NCBI GenBank assembly: GCA_030037185.1
Contig: JASHRR010001306.1
Coordinates: 1 to 6,141, forward strand
DNA from: Xanthobacteraceae bacterium
GTDB lineage: Bacteria; Pseudomonadota; Alphaproteobacteria; Rhizobiales; Xanthobacteraceae
Reading direction: 5' to 3'
Length of the DNA: 6,141 nucleotides
The translations under genes were made by a program, and so were the position numbers. A model generated the notes under the pieces. It ran no database searches. It had not been told where the DNA came from and worked only from the letters and a program-made list of their open reading frames with translations. Below are positions 1 to 5,506 of this stretch, piece after piece; positions within the stretch are counted from its first letter, which is position 1; each line of letters begins with the position of its first letter.

Positions 1-76
1 CAAATTGTACCTATCGGATAAGCGTGTGCAATGGTAGCGTTGTTTAAATCCCGGTTCGACGCTGCCTAAACGGGGT

Positions 77-83
77 GGAGGAG
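77..83 (+). promoter_or_regulatory. Shine-Dalgarno site that fixes the cyclase-family gene start
   Basis: GGAGGAG sits just before ATG at 87, with 5 bases between GGAGG and the ATG. It argues for the ATG over the in-frame GTG at 75, whose reading frame would include this site. No convincing -35/-10 pair was found in bases 1-76, so the promoter may lie outside the window. Confidence 0.7.
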
Positions 84-86
84 CGC

Positions 87-1127
87 ATGCGAAATCGCCT
101 GGCGTCAGTCGCTTTTTGCGTTGGCCTCGCCGGGGCCGGCGTGGTGAGCGCGATCGAGCTGCGAACGCACAGTCGGGCTGCCGCGCAAGCGCCGGCCGCG
201 GCGGCGCCGCCTGACACGGCGGCGCTGCGAGCCCAGTACGAGAACTGGCGGACGGAGTTGAAGACCTGGGGTCGATGGGCGCCGGTCGGACAGGACTCCC
301 GGGGCACCTCGAGCCTGATCACCCCCGAGAAGGTCGCGCGCGCCTTGAGGCTCGCGCGCGACGGGATCGTGGTGTCGCTTGCCCACGCCGAGCCACAGAC
401 GGCCGCCGCTGACGTCGGCCCTGCCGGCGTCTTCCATCGCGTCACCAATAACATCACCGACGCCGGCACCACAGACAACTACCAGGTGAGCTATCACGGC
501 CTGACCGTCGCCCACATCGATACATGGTGCCACTTCTTCGAGAACGGGCAGATGTACAACGGCGTCCCTGTCAAGGACAACGTGACGAGCGAGAACGGAT
601 GTGTCAAAGGCAATGTGATGAATTGGCGGGGCGGTGTCACGACGCGCGCCGTCCTCTACGACATTGCGCAGCTCAAGGGGGTTGACTGGGTAGACCCCAA
701 CGTCCCGGTCACACGCGCGGATCTCGAAGCGTGGGAACGCAAGTCCGGCGTCAAGATCGGCCCCGGGGACATCCCGCTCCTTTACACCGGCAGATGGAAG
801 CGGCGGGCCGCGGTCGGTCCGTGGGCCGGCCAGGTGGCGGGCTATTACCCCGACACTCTGCCGTGGCTGCATGAGCGGCTGCCGGCCTTCATCGGCCACG
901 ACTTCAACATCGACTGGAGTCCGAGGCCCGGCTGGGAAGGAATGCGCAACCCGATCCACGTGGCGGTGCTGATCTGGATGGGGATCAATATCGTGGAGAA
1001 TCTCGATCTGGAGGAACTCGCCGCGACGGCGCGGCGGCTCAACCGCTACGAATTCGCGATTACCTTCGCCCCCCTGCCGGTGGAAGGCGGCACCGGCTCG
1101 CCGGTCAATCCGCTGGCGATTTTCTAG
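87..1127 (+). CDS. Exported cyclase-family (kynurenine formamidase-like) metal hydrolase
   Basis: A 346-residue protein that I assign to the cyclase family (Pfam PF04199, which includes KynB-type formamidases). The visible signature is YHG at 136-138 followed by HIDTWCH at 143-149 and a YNG at 157-159, which fits the family metal-site pattern HG...H-x-D-x-x-x-H. Further family blocks are GDIPLLYTGR (227-236) and NPIH (288-291) followed by IVENLDLEELA, giving the expected late His291 and Glu304. The usual Thr before the second His is Ala142 here. Residues 1-34 look like a Sec signal peptide: MRNR, then a hydrophobic stretch, then an Ala-rich segment; residues 32-47 are an Ala/Pro linker. The start is ATG at 87, because GGAGGAG lies 3 bases upstream; a GTG at 75 in frame would place that site inside the gene. 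The gene stands alone and runs convergently into trmB, overlapping it by 23 bp. Substrate is unknown; amide, lactone or ester hydrolysis is inferred only from the family. Confidence 0.85.
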   Translation: MRNRLASVAFCVGLAGAGVVSAIELRTHSRAAAQAPAAAAPPDTAALRAQYENWRTELKTWGRWAPVGQDSRGTSSLITPEKVARALRLARDGIVVSLAHAEPQTAAADVGPAGVFHRVTNNITDAGTTDNYQVSYHGLTVAHIDTWCHFFENGQMYNGVPVKDNVTSENGCVKGNVMNWRGGVTTRAVLYDIAQLKGVDWVDPNVPVTRADLEAWERKSGVKIGPGDIPLLYTGRWKRRAAVGPWAGQVAGYYPDTLPWLHERLPAFIGHDFNIDWSPRPGWEGMRNPIHVAVLIWMGINIVENLDLEELAATARRLNRYEFAITFAPLPVEGGTGSPVNPLAIF

Positions 1128-1872
1128 CGGCAACACCCGTGCGGCAAAATTCCAGATAGCACGGCGTTCGCCCCTCTCGTTTTGCCTTCGCCTCGTACCG
1201 GGTGCCATGGAATCCGGCCCACGGCTGCTGCCAATTCTCGGCGCGTTCTGCGGTCCAGACGAAATCTCCTGCACGCATCAGGCGCTCGAGCGTCCAGGCC
1301 GCATAGTCCGCAACGTCGGTCGCAAAGCGAAACAGGCCGCCCGGCCGCAACACGCGCGCCAGCATCGCAATCGCGCGATCCTGCACGAAGCGCCGCTTCC
1401 AATGCCGCCGCTTCGGCCACGGGTCGGGGTAGAGCAGATCGACCTCGTCGAGCGAGGCGTCGGGAAGCCAGGCCAACAGATCGACGGCATCGCCGGCGTA
1501 AAGCTTGACGTTATCGAGGGCGCCCGCTTCGATCGACGCGAGGATCTTCGCCATGCCGTTGACGAAGGGCTCGCAACCAATGAAGCCGACCTGCGGATGG
1601 GCGGTGGCTTCCGCGACCAAATTCTCGCCGCCGCCGAAGCCGATTTCCAGGCGAACCGCCTGCGGCCGCCGTGGAAACATCTCGGCGAGCCGATTGGGGG
1701 GCGGCTCGTCAACTGTCAGCGCAAGTTGCGGCAACAGCGTCGCCATCAGGCCGAGCTGGCGCGCCCGCAGCCTGTGACCCTTGCGGCGGCCGAAAAAAGC
1801 GCGGTCGCGGGAAGCGGCGTGATTGTCGTGGCCACACATCGCCATCGCCCATGGGCCGGTCGCGCCCGCCAC
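1105..1872 (-). CDS. trmB: tRNA (guanine-N7-)-methyltransferase TrmB
   Basis: SAM-dependent methyltransferase that makes m7G at position 46 of tRNA variable loops in the cytoplasm. The 255-residue product shows the family landmarks in order: AFFGRRKGH (25-33) in the N-terminal arm, LEIGFGGGE (75-83) as the SAM-binding motif I, GCEPF (99-103), the diagnostic YPDPWPKRRHWKRRF (148-162) with the catalytic Asp region, RPGG (176-179), and the C-terminal TRYEAKAKREG (224-234). Length is usual for alphaproteobacterial TrmB. GTG at 1872 is preferred because GGGAGGGG precedes it closely; the in-frame ATGs ten and twelve codons in have no ribosome site. It lies 51 bp after metK in the same direction, so it is probably co-transcribed with the gene that supplies its cofactor. 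Its last 23 bases overlap the 3' end of the convergent cyclase-family gene, and the rimP-nusA genes I would expect next are absent. Confidence 0.95.
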   Translation of the reverse strand: MAGATGPWAMAMCGHDNHAASRDRAFFGRRKGHRLRARQLGLMATLLPQLALTVDEPPPNRLAEMFPRRPQAVRLEIGFGGGENLVAEATAHPQVGFIGCEPFVNGMAKILASIEAGALDNVKLYAGDAVDLLAWLPDASLDEVDLLYPDPWPKRRHWKRRFVQDRAIAMLARVLRPGGLFRFATDVADYAAWTLERLMRAGDFVWTAERAENWQQPWAGFHGTRYEAKAKREGRTPCYLEFCRTGVAARKSPAD

Positions 1873-1893
1873 GACCCCTCCCGCCAGGGGTCG
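1872..1893 (-). promoter_or_regulatory. Hairpin covering the trmB Shine-Dalgarno and start codon
   Basis: On the minus strand CGACCCC pairs perfectly with GGGGTCG around the 8-base loop TGGCGGGA. The only strong ribosome site for trmB, GGGAGGGG, is split between loop and 3' arm, and the last base of the 3' arm is the G of the GTG start. The metK stop codon ends 31 bases upstream. The structure is seen in the sequence. That it limits initiation or couples trmB translation to metK is inference. There is no T-run, so it does not look like an intrinsic terminator. Confidence 0.5.
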
Positions 1894-1923
1894 ACGCGGC
1901 GCTCCAGGAAGGCGCAGTCAGCC

Positions 1924-3117
1924 TCAGCTCGCGTTGCGCCGCAACTCGTCGACGAGGTCAGTACGCTCCCAGGAAAAACCGCCGTCCGGCTCCGGGGCAC
2001 GGCCGAAATGGCCGTATGCGGCGGTTCGCGCATAGATCGGCCGGTTGAGGCCGAGATGTTCGCGGATGCCGCGCGGCGTCAGATCCATCACCTCGCTCAG
2101 CAGCTTTTCAAGCCGTGCCTCAGGAACATGACCCGTGCCGTAGCAGTCGACGTAGAGCGAGAGCGGCTTGGCGACACCGATCGCATAGGCGATCTGGATT
2201 GCGCAGCGGTCAGCCAGTGAGGCCGCGACCACGTTCTTGGCGAGGTAGCGCGCCGCGTAGGCAGCGGAGCGATCGACCTTGGAGGGGTCCTTGCCCGAGA
2301 AGGCGCCGCCCCCATGCGGCGCCGCCCCGCCATAGGTGTCGACGATGATCTTGCGCCCGGTGAGGCCACAATCGCCATCCGGACCGCCGATCACGAACTT
2401 TCCGGTGGGGTTGACGTGCCACACCGTCTGCTTGCTGATCCAGCCCTGCGGCATGGCTTCGCGGACATAGGGTTCAACCAGGGCCTGGATGTCGTGGGAC
2501 GACAGCTTTTCATCGACGTGCTGGGTGGACACGACGATCTGGGTGGCCTCGACCGGCTTGCCGGCCTCGTAACGTATCGTCACTTGGCTCTTGGCGTCCG
2601 GTCCGAGCGCATGGGTCTCGCCGGAGCGCCGTGCCGCCGACATCGCCTTGAGAATGCGGTGCGCATAATAGATCGGCGCCGGCATCAGCTCTGGCGTTTC
2701 CCGGCACGCATAGCCGAACATGATGCCCTGGTCGCCTGCACCCTCGTCCTTGTTGCCGACGGAGTCCACGCCCTGCGCAATGTCGGCCGACTGGGCGTGC
2801 AGATACACTTCAATCAGCGCGTTCTCCCAGTGAAAGCCCGGCTGCTCATAGCCGATGTCCTTGACGGCGAGGCGGGCGAGATGGGCGATGTAGTCGCGGG
2901 TGATCTGGGATGGACCACGGGTCTCACCCGCGATCACGATGCGATTGGTGGTCGCCAGCGTCTCGCAGGCAACCCTGATGAGGCGCGGGTCCCAGCCATG
3001 GCGCGGCCCGACATGAAAGAAGGCATCGACAACCTCGTCTGAGATGCGGTCGCAAACCTTGTCGGGATGCCCCTCGGAAACCGATTCACTGGTGAACAGA
3101 TAACTCGCACGCGACAA
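1924..3117 (-). CDS. metK: S-adenosylmethionine synthetase (methionine adenosyltransferase)
   Basis: Makes S-adenosylmethionine from ATP and methionine in the cytoplasm, releasing phosphate and pyrophosphate. The 397-residue protein has the three-part MetK fold: [10 protein letters not shown] (11-20) with the ATP-binding His/Asp, [12 protein letters not shown] (126-137, family signature 1), VDTYGG (259-264) and [16 protein letters not shown] (269-284, signature 2, the phosphate-binding loop). Where E. coli MetK has GEITT, this one reads [10 protein letters not shown] (64-73), which I take as an alphaproteobacterial variant rather than damage. The start is TTG at 3117, giving [16 protein letters not shown]; this matches the usual N-terminus and sits 6 bases after AAGGAGG. 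No in-frame ATG fits. It follows phrR by 150 bp, a spacing that leaves room for a regulated leader, and precedes trmB by 51 bp. Confidence 0.97.
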   Translation of the reverse strand: MSRASYLFTSESVSEGHPDKVCDRISDEVVDAFFHVGPRHGWDPRLIRVACETLATTNRIVIAGETRGPSQITRDYIAHLARLAVKDIGYEQPGFHWENALIEVYLHAQSADIAQGVDSVGNKDEGAGDQGIMFGYACRETPELMPAPIYYAHRILKAMSAARRSGETHALGPDAKSQVTIRYEAGKPVEATQIVVSTQHVDEKLSSHDIQALVEPYVREAMPQGWISKQTVWHVNPTGKFVIGGPDGDCGLTGRKIIVDTYGGAAPHGGGAFSGKDPSKVDRSAAYAARYLAKNVVAASLADRCAIQIAYAIGVAKPLSLYVDCYGTGHVPEARLEKLLSEVMDLTPRGIREHLGLNRPIYARTAAYGHFGRAPEPDGGFSWERTDLVDELRRNAS

Positions 3118-3121
3118 GATG

Positions 3122-3130
3122 CACCTCCTT
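3122..3130 (-). promoter_or_regulatory. Near-perfect Shine-Dalgarno for the metK TTG start
   Basis: AAGGAGGTG on the minus strand is complementary over nine bases to the 3' end of 16S rRNA and lies at good spacing from TTG at 3117. It supports the TTG start. It may compensate for the weak start codon of an essential, highly expressed gene. Confidence 0.8.
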
Positions 3131-3212
3131 GGCGTCGGTCCCGCGCGATGGTCGCGTGGTTGGGTTTGGCGTTGGTGTTCTTGCAGCGGCGCAGCCGTGC
3201 GGTCAAGGGTGG

Positions 3213-3268
3213 GCCGACATGGGCAAACGCCCAGTTACCGTCGGCGGGCGTTTGTTGCGGCCGCCCGC
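3213..3268 (-). promoter_or_regulatory. Candidate structured leader of metK with alternative hairpins
   Basis: The phrR-metK gap begins with overlapping inverted repeats. Hairpin 1 pairs GCGGGCG and CGCCCGC (3262-3268 with 3244-3250, 11-base loop); its first base is the last base of the phrR stop. Hairpin 2 pairs GCCGAC with GTCGGC (3240-3245 with 3213-3218) and encloses an inner stem TGGGC-GTTT-GCCCA (3220-3233). An alternative 9-bp stem pairs CAAACGCCC with GGGCGTTTG (3246-3254 with 3224-3232) and cannot form together with hairpin 1 or the inner stem of hairpin 2. No T-run follows, so intrinsic termination is not supported. I recognise no SAM-II, SAM/SAH or other known SAM riboswitch pattern. 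It could be a phrR 3' end, a metK control element, or chance pairing in GC-rich DNA. Confidence 0.35.
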
Positions 3269-3687
3269 TACTGGCCTTCGCTGTCGCTGCCGGCGATCTG
3301 CTGCACGAGATCAACGATGCGGCGGCGCAGCTTGGGATCCGGAATGCGCATGAAGGCTTTGGTCAGCGACAAGCCGTCGGAGGTCGCAAGAAAATCGGAC
3401 ACGTAAGCCGGCGACGGGGCCTCTTGCAGGCCTTCCGCTGCAGCTGCCTCCGCCAGCACCGGGGCTCCTTCAAAAAAGAACGCCACCGGGACCTGCAGAA
3501 TCTGCGAAATCTGCTGCAGCCGGCTTGCTCCGATCCGGTTTGTGCCTTTTTCGTATTTTTGCACCTGCTGAAACGTCAGCGCCAGCGCATCGCCGAGCTT
3601 TTCCTGGCTCATGCCCAGCATCATGCGGCGCATTCGTACCCGGCTACCCACATGCTTATCGATGGGGTTGGGAGCTTTCTTCGTCAT
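3268..3687 (-). CDS. phrR: XRE/Cro-type transcriptional regulator, PhrR/PraR-like
   Basis: A 139-residue DNA-binding protein. Residues 14-70 form a Cro/CI helix-turn-helix domain with MSQEKLGDALALTFQQVQKYEKGTNRI (26-52) as the typical core, including the SQ-x2-LG start and the QKYEKG recognition end. An Ala-rich linker follows (79-86), then a short C-terminal domain, YVSDFLATSDG...RRRIVDLVQQIAG, that may serve dimerisation. This matches the PhrR/PraR group of rhizobial regulators. From memory, phrR was found next to actA (lnt) in Sinorhizobium as a pH-responsive gene, and PraR controls attachment and quorum-sensing genes in Rhizobium and reb genes in Azorhizobium; the order lnt-phrR-metK here fits. 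ATG at 3687 is chosen because AAGGAG lies 9 bases upstream; a TTG ten codons earlier has no such site. Inverted repeats over its likely promoter make autoregulation plausible. Its targets in this organism cannot be told from the window. Confidence 0.88.
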   Translation of the reverse strand: MTKKAPNPIDKHVGSRVRMRRMMLGMSQEKLGDALALTFQQVQKYEKGTNRIGASRLQQISQILQVPVAFFFEGAPVLAEAAAAEGLQEAPSPAYVSDFLATSDGLSLTKAFMRIPDPKLRRRIVDLVQQIAGSDSEGQ

Positions 3688-3696
3688 TATTCTGTT

Positions 3697-3702
3697 CTCC
3701 TT
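3697..3702 (-). promoter_or_regulatory. Shine-Dalgarno for phrR
   Basis: AAGGAG on the minus strand lies 9 bases before ATG at 3687. It selects this ATG over the upstream in-frame TTG at 3717, which would place the site inside the gene. Confidence 0.7.
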
Positions 3703-3784
3703 ATTTTCTCCCCACAACCCCTCGAACGCCGATGCGACCAGCGGTGACCGAGTGGAGGTTACATGCTAGTACACAAATAGTGCA

Positions 3785-3793
3785 ATCATAACA
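3785..3793 (-). promoter_or_regulatory. Candidate extended -10 promoter for phrR (and perhaps metK-trmB)
   Basis: TGTTATGAT on the minus strand matches the extended -10 pattern TG-N-TATAAT with one mismatch. It lies in the only AT-rich stretch of the window, between lnt and phrR. The -35 region is poor, as often with extended -10 promoters. A start near 3778 would give a leader of about 90 bases before phrR. The right-hand part overlaps one arm of the AGTGCAAT inverted repeat. Prediction is by eye only. Confidence 0.4.
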
Positions 3794-3804
3794 TTAATTT
3801 ATTT

Positions 3805-3823
3805 TGCGTTTTCATTAAACGCA
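3805..3823. repeat. Perfect 7-bp palindrome TGCGTTT-N5-AAACGCA between lnt and phrR
   Basis: TGCGTTTTCATTAAACGCA has 7-bp arms around a 5-base centre and lies inside the wider AGTGCAAT repeat. As RNA on the minus strand it could form a small hairpin 43 bases after the lnt stop. It is followed by A/T-rich sequence but no T-run, so a terminator role is weak. Its size and symmetry also suit a dimeric repressor operator upstream of the phrR -10. Confidence 0.35.
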
Positions 3824-3865
3824 TTGCACTTTCTGTATAACTCAACTTGCTGTCCTTAGTTCACT

Positions 3866-5506
3866 CTAATGGTGCAACCGCCCCGGGCGTTCTCGCTTTA
3901 GGCGAAAAAGCAGACTCCCGGCCAGTGCGCCCGCAACGGCGGCAAGGAAGAGGAGATCGCCTGTTTGCGCATAGATCGTAACCTTGGCAGCGCGCGGCAG
4001 GCCCTCATCCAACAACCCGTCATGCCCGAGCGGAAGGGCCGCAATGATCCTTCCGAGCGGGTCCACCACGGCGGAAATCCCACTGTTGGCGGCGCGAACC
4101 AACGGCAGCCCTTCTTCGATCGCGAGAACCCTTGCCTGCTGGAAATGCTGATAGGGGCCGACGCTCGTTCCAAACCAGGCATCGTTGGTGACGTTCAAAA
4201 GCCAGCCGGGGCGTTCTCCCACCGGAACCGCTTCGCCTGGGAAAATAGCTTCGTAGCAGATGAGGGGCAGCATGCCGGGCGCTCCCGCAACTGCGATGAT
4301 GCGCCGCTCTGCGCCGGGCAAAAAGCCGCCCGGGACCAACTGCGTCAAGCCGGCGCGTTCAAGCAAATCCTCAAACGGCAGGTATTCTCCAAACGGCACC
4401 AGATGCAGCTTATCGTAGCTCGCCAGAATGGAACCGTTGTGATCGATCACATAGACCGAATTAAAGGCATGGGTCGCTTTGCGGCCCGGCGCCGGCTCGA
4501 CGGGACGCGCCGCGCCTGTGATCAGCGTCGTGTTAGGCGCCAGCATGGCGGCGATCGCCGACAGCGCATCTGCTTGCCGCACCAGAAAGAACGGAAATGC
4601 CGATTCGGGCCAGATCAGATGGGTGACACCGTGCAAGCCGCCCCCGGCGCGACCTTCCGGCGCTCGCCGGGAGGGGTCCGGCGGCACAGCCTCACCCGCA
4701 CGTTGCGACAACGAGATATAACGGTTCATGATCTGCGCCCTGGCGGCGTAACTGAATCTCTCATCCTGGGGTATGTTGGGCTGCATGATCCGCAGGTGGA
4801 CGCCGTCCACCATCTCGGTCGGATTGCTGGCGAGCCTCAAGCCGCCGTAGGCGGCGAGCGCCGCGAGCGTGCAGCCTGCCCATGCGAGCGGCGCCACTGA
4901 CCGGCGCCCCGCACCGGCCAATAGGGCAGGAGCAGAAAACACCGCCACCGCGATAAAGGTCAGGCCCCAGATGCCAAAAACCGCAGTGCTTTCGGCGAGC
5001 GGCAGCGGCGTTGTCAGTGCATAGCCGAACGCGTTCCAGGGAAATCCTGTCAACACGTGGCCTCGCAGCCATTCGGCTGACGACAGCGTTGCGGCGAGGG
5101 TCACGACGCGAAAGCGGCTCGGGGTCCACAACAGCCGCGCAGTCGCCAAACCGACCCCGGTGTACACCGCAAGATAGGCCGGCAGGCCGATGACCGCGAC
5201 CGGCAGCAGCCATCCGAACGTCTTGGCGTCGACCAGGAAAGCGGCGCCGATCCAATAGAGCCCGGCAAGAAAATATCCAAACCCGAACCACCAGCCGATC
5301 CCAAAAGCTGCACCGATGCCGCCCCGCCGCGTCGCCCCGACGCCGTCGAGCAGCCACACGAGCAGCGGAAAAGTCGCGAACATCACCGGCCAAAGATTGA
5401 TTGGCGCCAGCGCCAGGGTCGATGCGGCCCCGGCCACAAAGGCGATCAGCATCCTGCGCCATCCCCGGGCCAGGATGACCGGTTTGGCCAAGCCGAACTG
5501 CTTCAC
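3866..5506 (-). CDS. lnt: Apolipoprotein N-acyltransferase (Lnt)
   Basis: Inner-membrane enzyme that adds the third acyl chain to the N-terminal cysteine of lipoproteins, using phospholipid as donor. The 546-residue product has the expected plan: hydrophobic membrane segments over about residues 20-220, then a periplasmic nitrilase domain. It ends with a last hydrophobic helix near 516-535 and a basic tail. The catalytic triad is visible: Glu301 in LIWPESAFPF, Lys366 in YDKLHLVPFGEYLPFE and Cys417 in LICYEAIFPGE. Supporting blocks are NVTNDAWFG (438-446) and VRAANSGISAVVDPLGR (470-486). Start is GTG at 5506; its GTG overlaps the corC TGA and no Shine-Dalgarno is evident, so translation is probably coupled to corC. 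A Pro/Arg/Gly stretch at 275-290, just before the Glu301 motif, looks like an insertion and is encoded by palindromic DNA. In Sinorhizobium the homologue actA is known for acid tolerance. Confidence 0.96.
   Translation of the reverse strand: MKQFGLAKPVILARGWRRMLIAFVAGAASTLALAPINLWPVMFATFPLLVWLLDGVGATRRGGIGAAFGIGWWFGFGYFLAGLYWIGAAFLVDAKTFGWLLPVAVIGLPAYLAVYTGVGLATARLLWTPSRFRVVTLAATLSSAEWLRGHVLTGFPWNAFGYALTTPLPLAESTAVFGIWGLTFIAVAVFSAPALLAGAGRRSVAPLAWAGCTLAALAAYGGLRLASNPTEMVDGVHLRIMQPNIPQDERFSYAARAQIMNRYISLSQRAGEAVPPDPSRRAPEGRAGGGLHGVTHLIWPESAFPFFLVRQADALSAIAAMLAPNTTLITGAARPVEPAPGRKATHAFNSVYVIDHNGSILASYDKLHLVPFGEYLPFEDLLERAGLTQLVPGGFLPGAERRIIAVAGAPGMLPLICYEAIFPGEAVPVGERPGWLLNVTNDAWFGTSVGPYQHFQQARVLAIEEGLPLVRAANSGISAVVDPLGRIIAALPLGHDGLLDEGLPRAAKVTIYAQTGDLLFLAAVAGALAGSLLFRLKRERPGRLHH
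4637..4685 (-). repeat. Imperfect palindrome inside lnt encoding an extra linker
   Basis: Nested complementary arms occur at 4637-4642/4680-4685 (GCCGCC and GGCGGC), 4651-4654/4675-4678 (GACC and GGTC) and 4657-4662/4665-4670 (CCGGCG and CGCCGG, 2-base loop). The segment is in frame and encodes residues of about 275-290 of Lnt (PPDPSRRAPEGRAGGG). This resembles an in-gene palindromic repeat such as the Rickettsia palindromic elements or the GC-rich repeats common in alphaproteobacteria. Copy number elsewhere in the genome cannot be seen here. Confidence 0.45.
5503..5506 (-). promoter_or_regulatory. corC-lnt GTGA stop/start overlap (translational coupling)
   Basis: On the minus strand the bases GTGA contain both the GTG start of lnt and the TGA stop of corC. 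There is no clear ribosome site before the GTG, so reinitiation by ribosomes finishing corC is the likely way lnt is translated. Confidence 0.75.

Larger units (their letters stand above)
3779..3830. repeat. Inverted repeat AGTGCAAT...ATTGCACT flanking the phrR promoter region
   Basis: Perfect 8-bp arms at 3779-3786 and 3823-3830 are separated by 36 bp of AT-rich DNA. The proximal arm overlaps the candidate -10, and the distal arm lies about 30-45 bp upstream of it. A further GTGCAA occurs at 3872-3877 at the end of lnt. This is a suitable layout for a dimeric or looping repressor such as the adjacent HTH protein, but binding is inference. I do not recall the PraR operator well enough to match it. 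Confidence 0.4.

Noticed and set aside
5..40. TTGTAC as a -35 box for the cyclase-family gene
   Set aside because: No acceptable -10 lies at 16-18 bp; evidence too thin.
44..67. GGTTCGA resembling a tRNA T-loop upstream of the cyclase-family gene
   Set aside because: The flanking five-base arms do not pair and no acceptor, D or anticodon arm is present.
1092..1105. Hairpin ACCGG-CTCG-CCGGT at the trmB stop as a terminator
   Set aside because: Only 5 bp, inside the coding end of the cyclase-family gene, and no T-run on either strand.
105..1274. 389-codon open frame on the minus strand opposite the cyclase-family gene
   Set aside because: It runs antisense across a gene with clear family motifs and into trmB; it is Arg/Pro-rich, shows no domain, and long empty frames are common in GC-rich DNA.
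1207..2220. 337-codon open frame on the plus strand opposite trmB and metK
   Set aside because: Antisense to two strongly supported genes, no recognisable motif, no good ribosome site seen.
3201..3206. TTGACC on the minus strand as a metK -35 box
   Set aside because: The hexamer 17 bases downstream, CAAGAA, is a poor -10; an independent metK promoter cannot be supported by eye.
3202..3221. Five-codon upstream reading frame (MSAHP) in the metK leader
   Set aside because: No ribosome site and very short; likely chance.
3118..3267. Known SAM riboswitch before metK
   Set aside because: I looked for the SAM-II and SAM/SAH core patterns and saw neither; an Rfam covariance search would be decisive.
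3067..3747. 226-codon open frame on the plus strand spanning the metK leader and phrR
   Set aside because: Antisense to phrR and its signals; no family resemblance.
3965..4900. 311-codon open frame on the plus strand opposite lnt
   Set aside because: Antisense shadow of lnt with skewed Arg/Gly/Gln composition and no domain.
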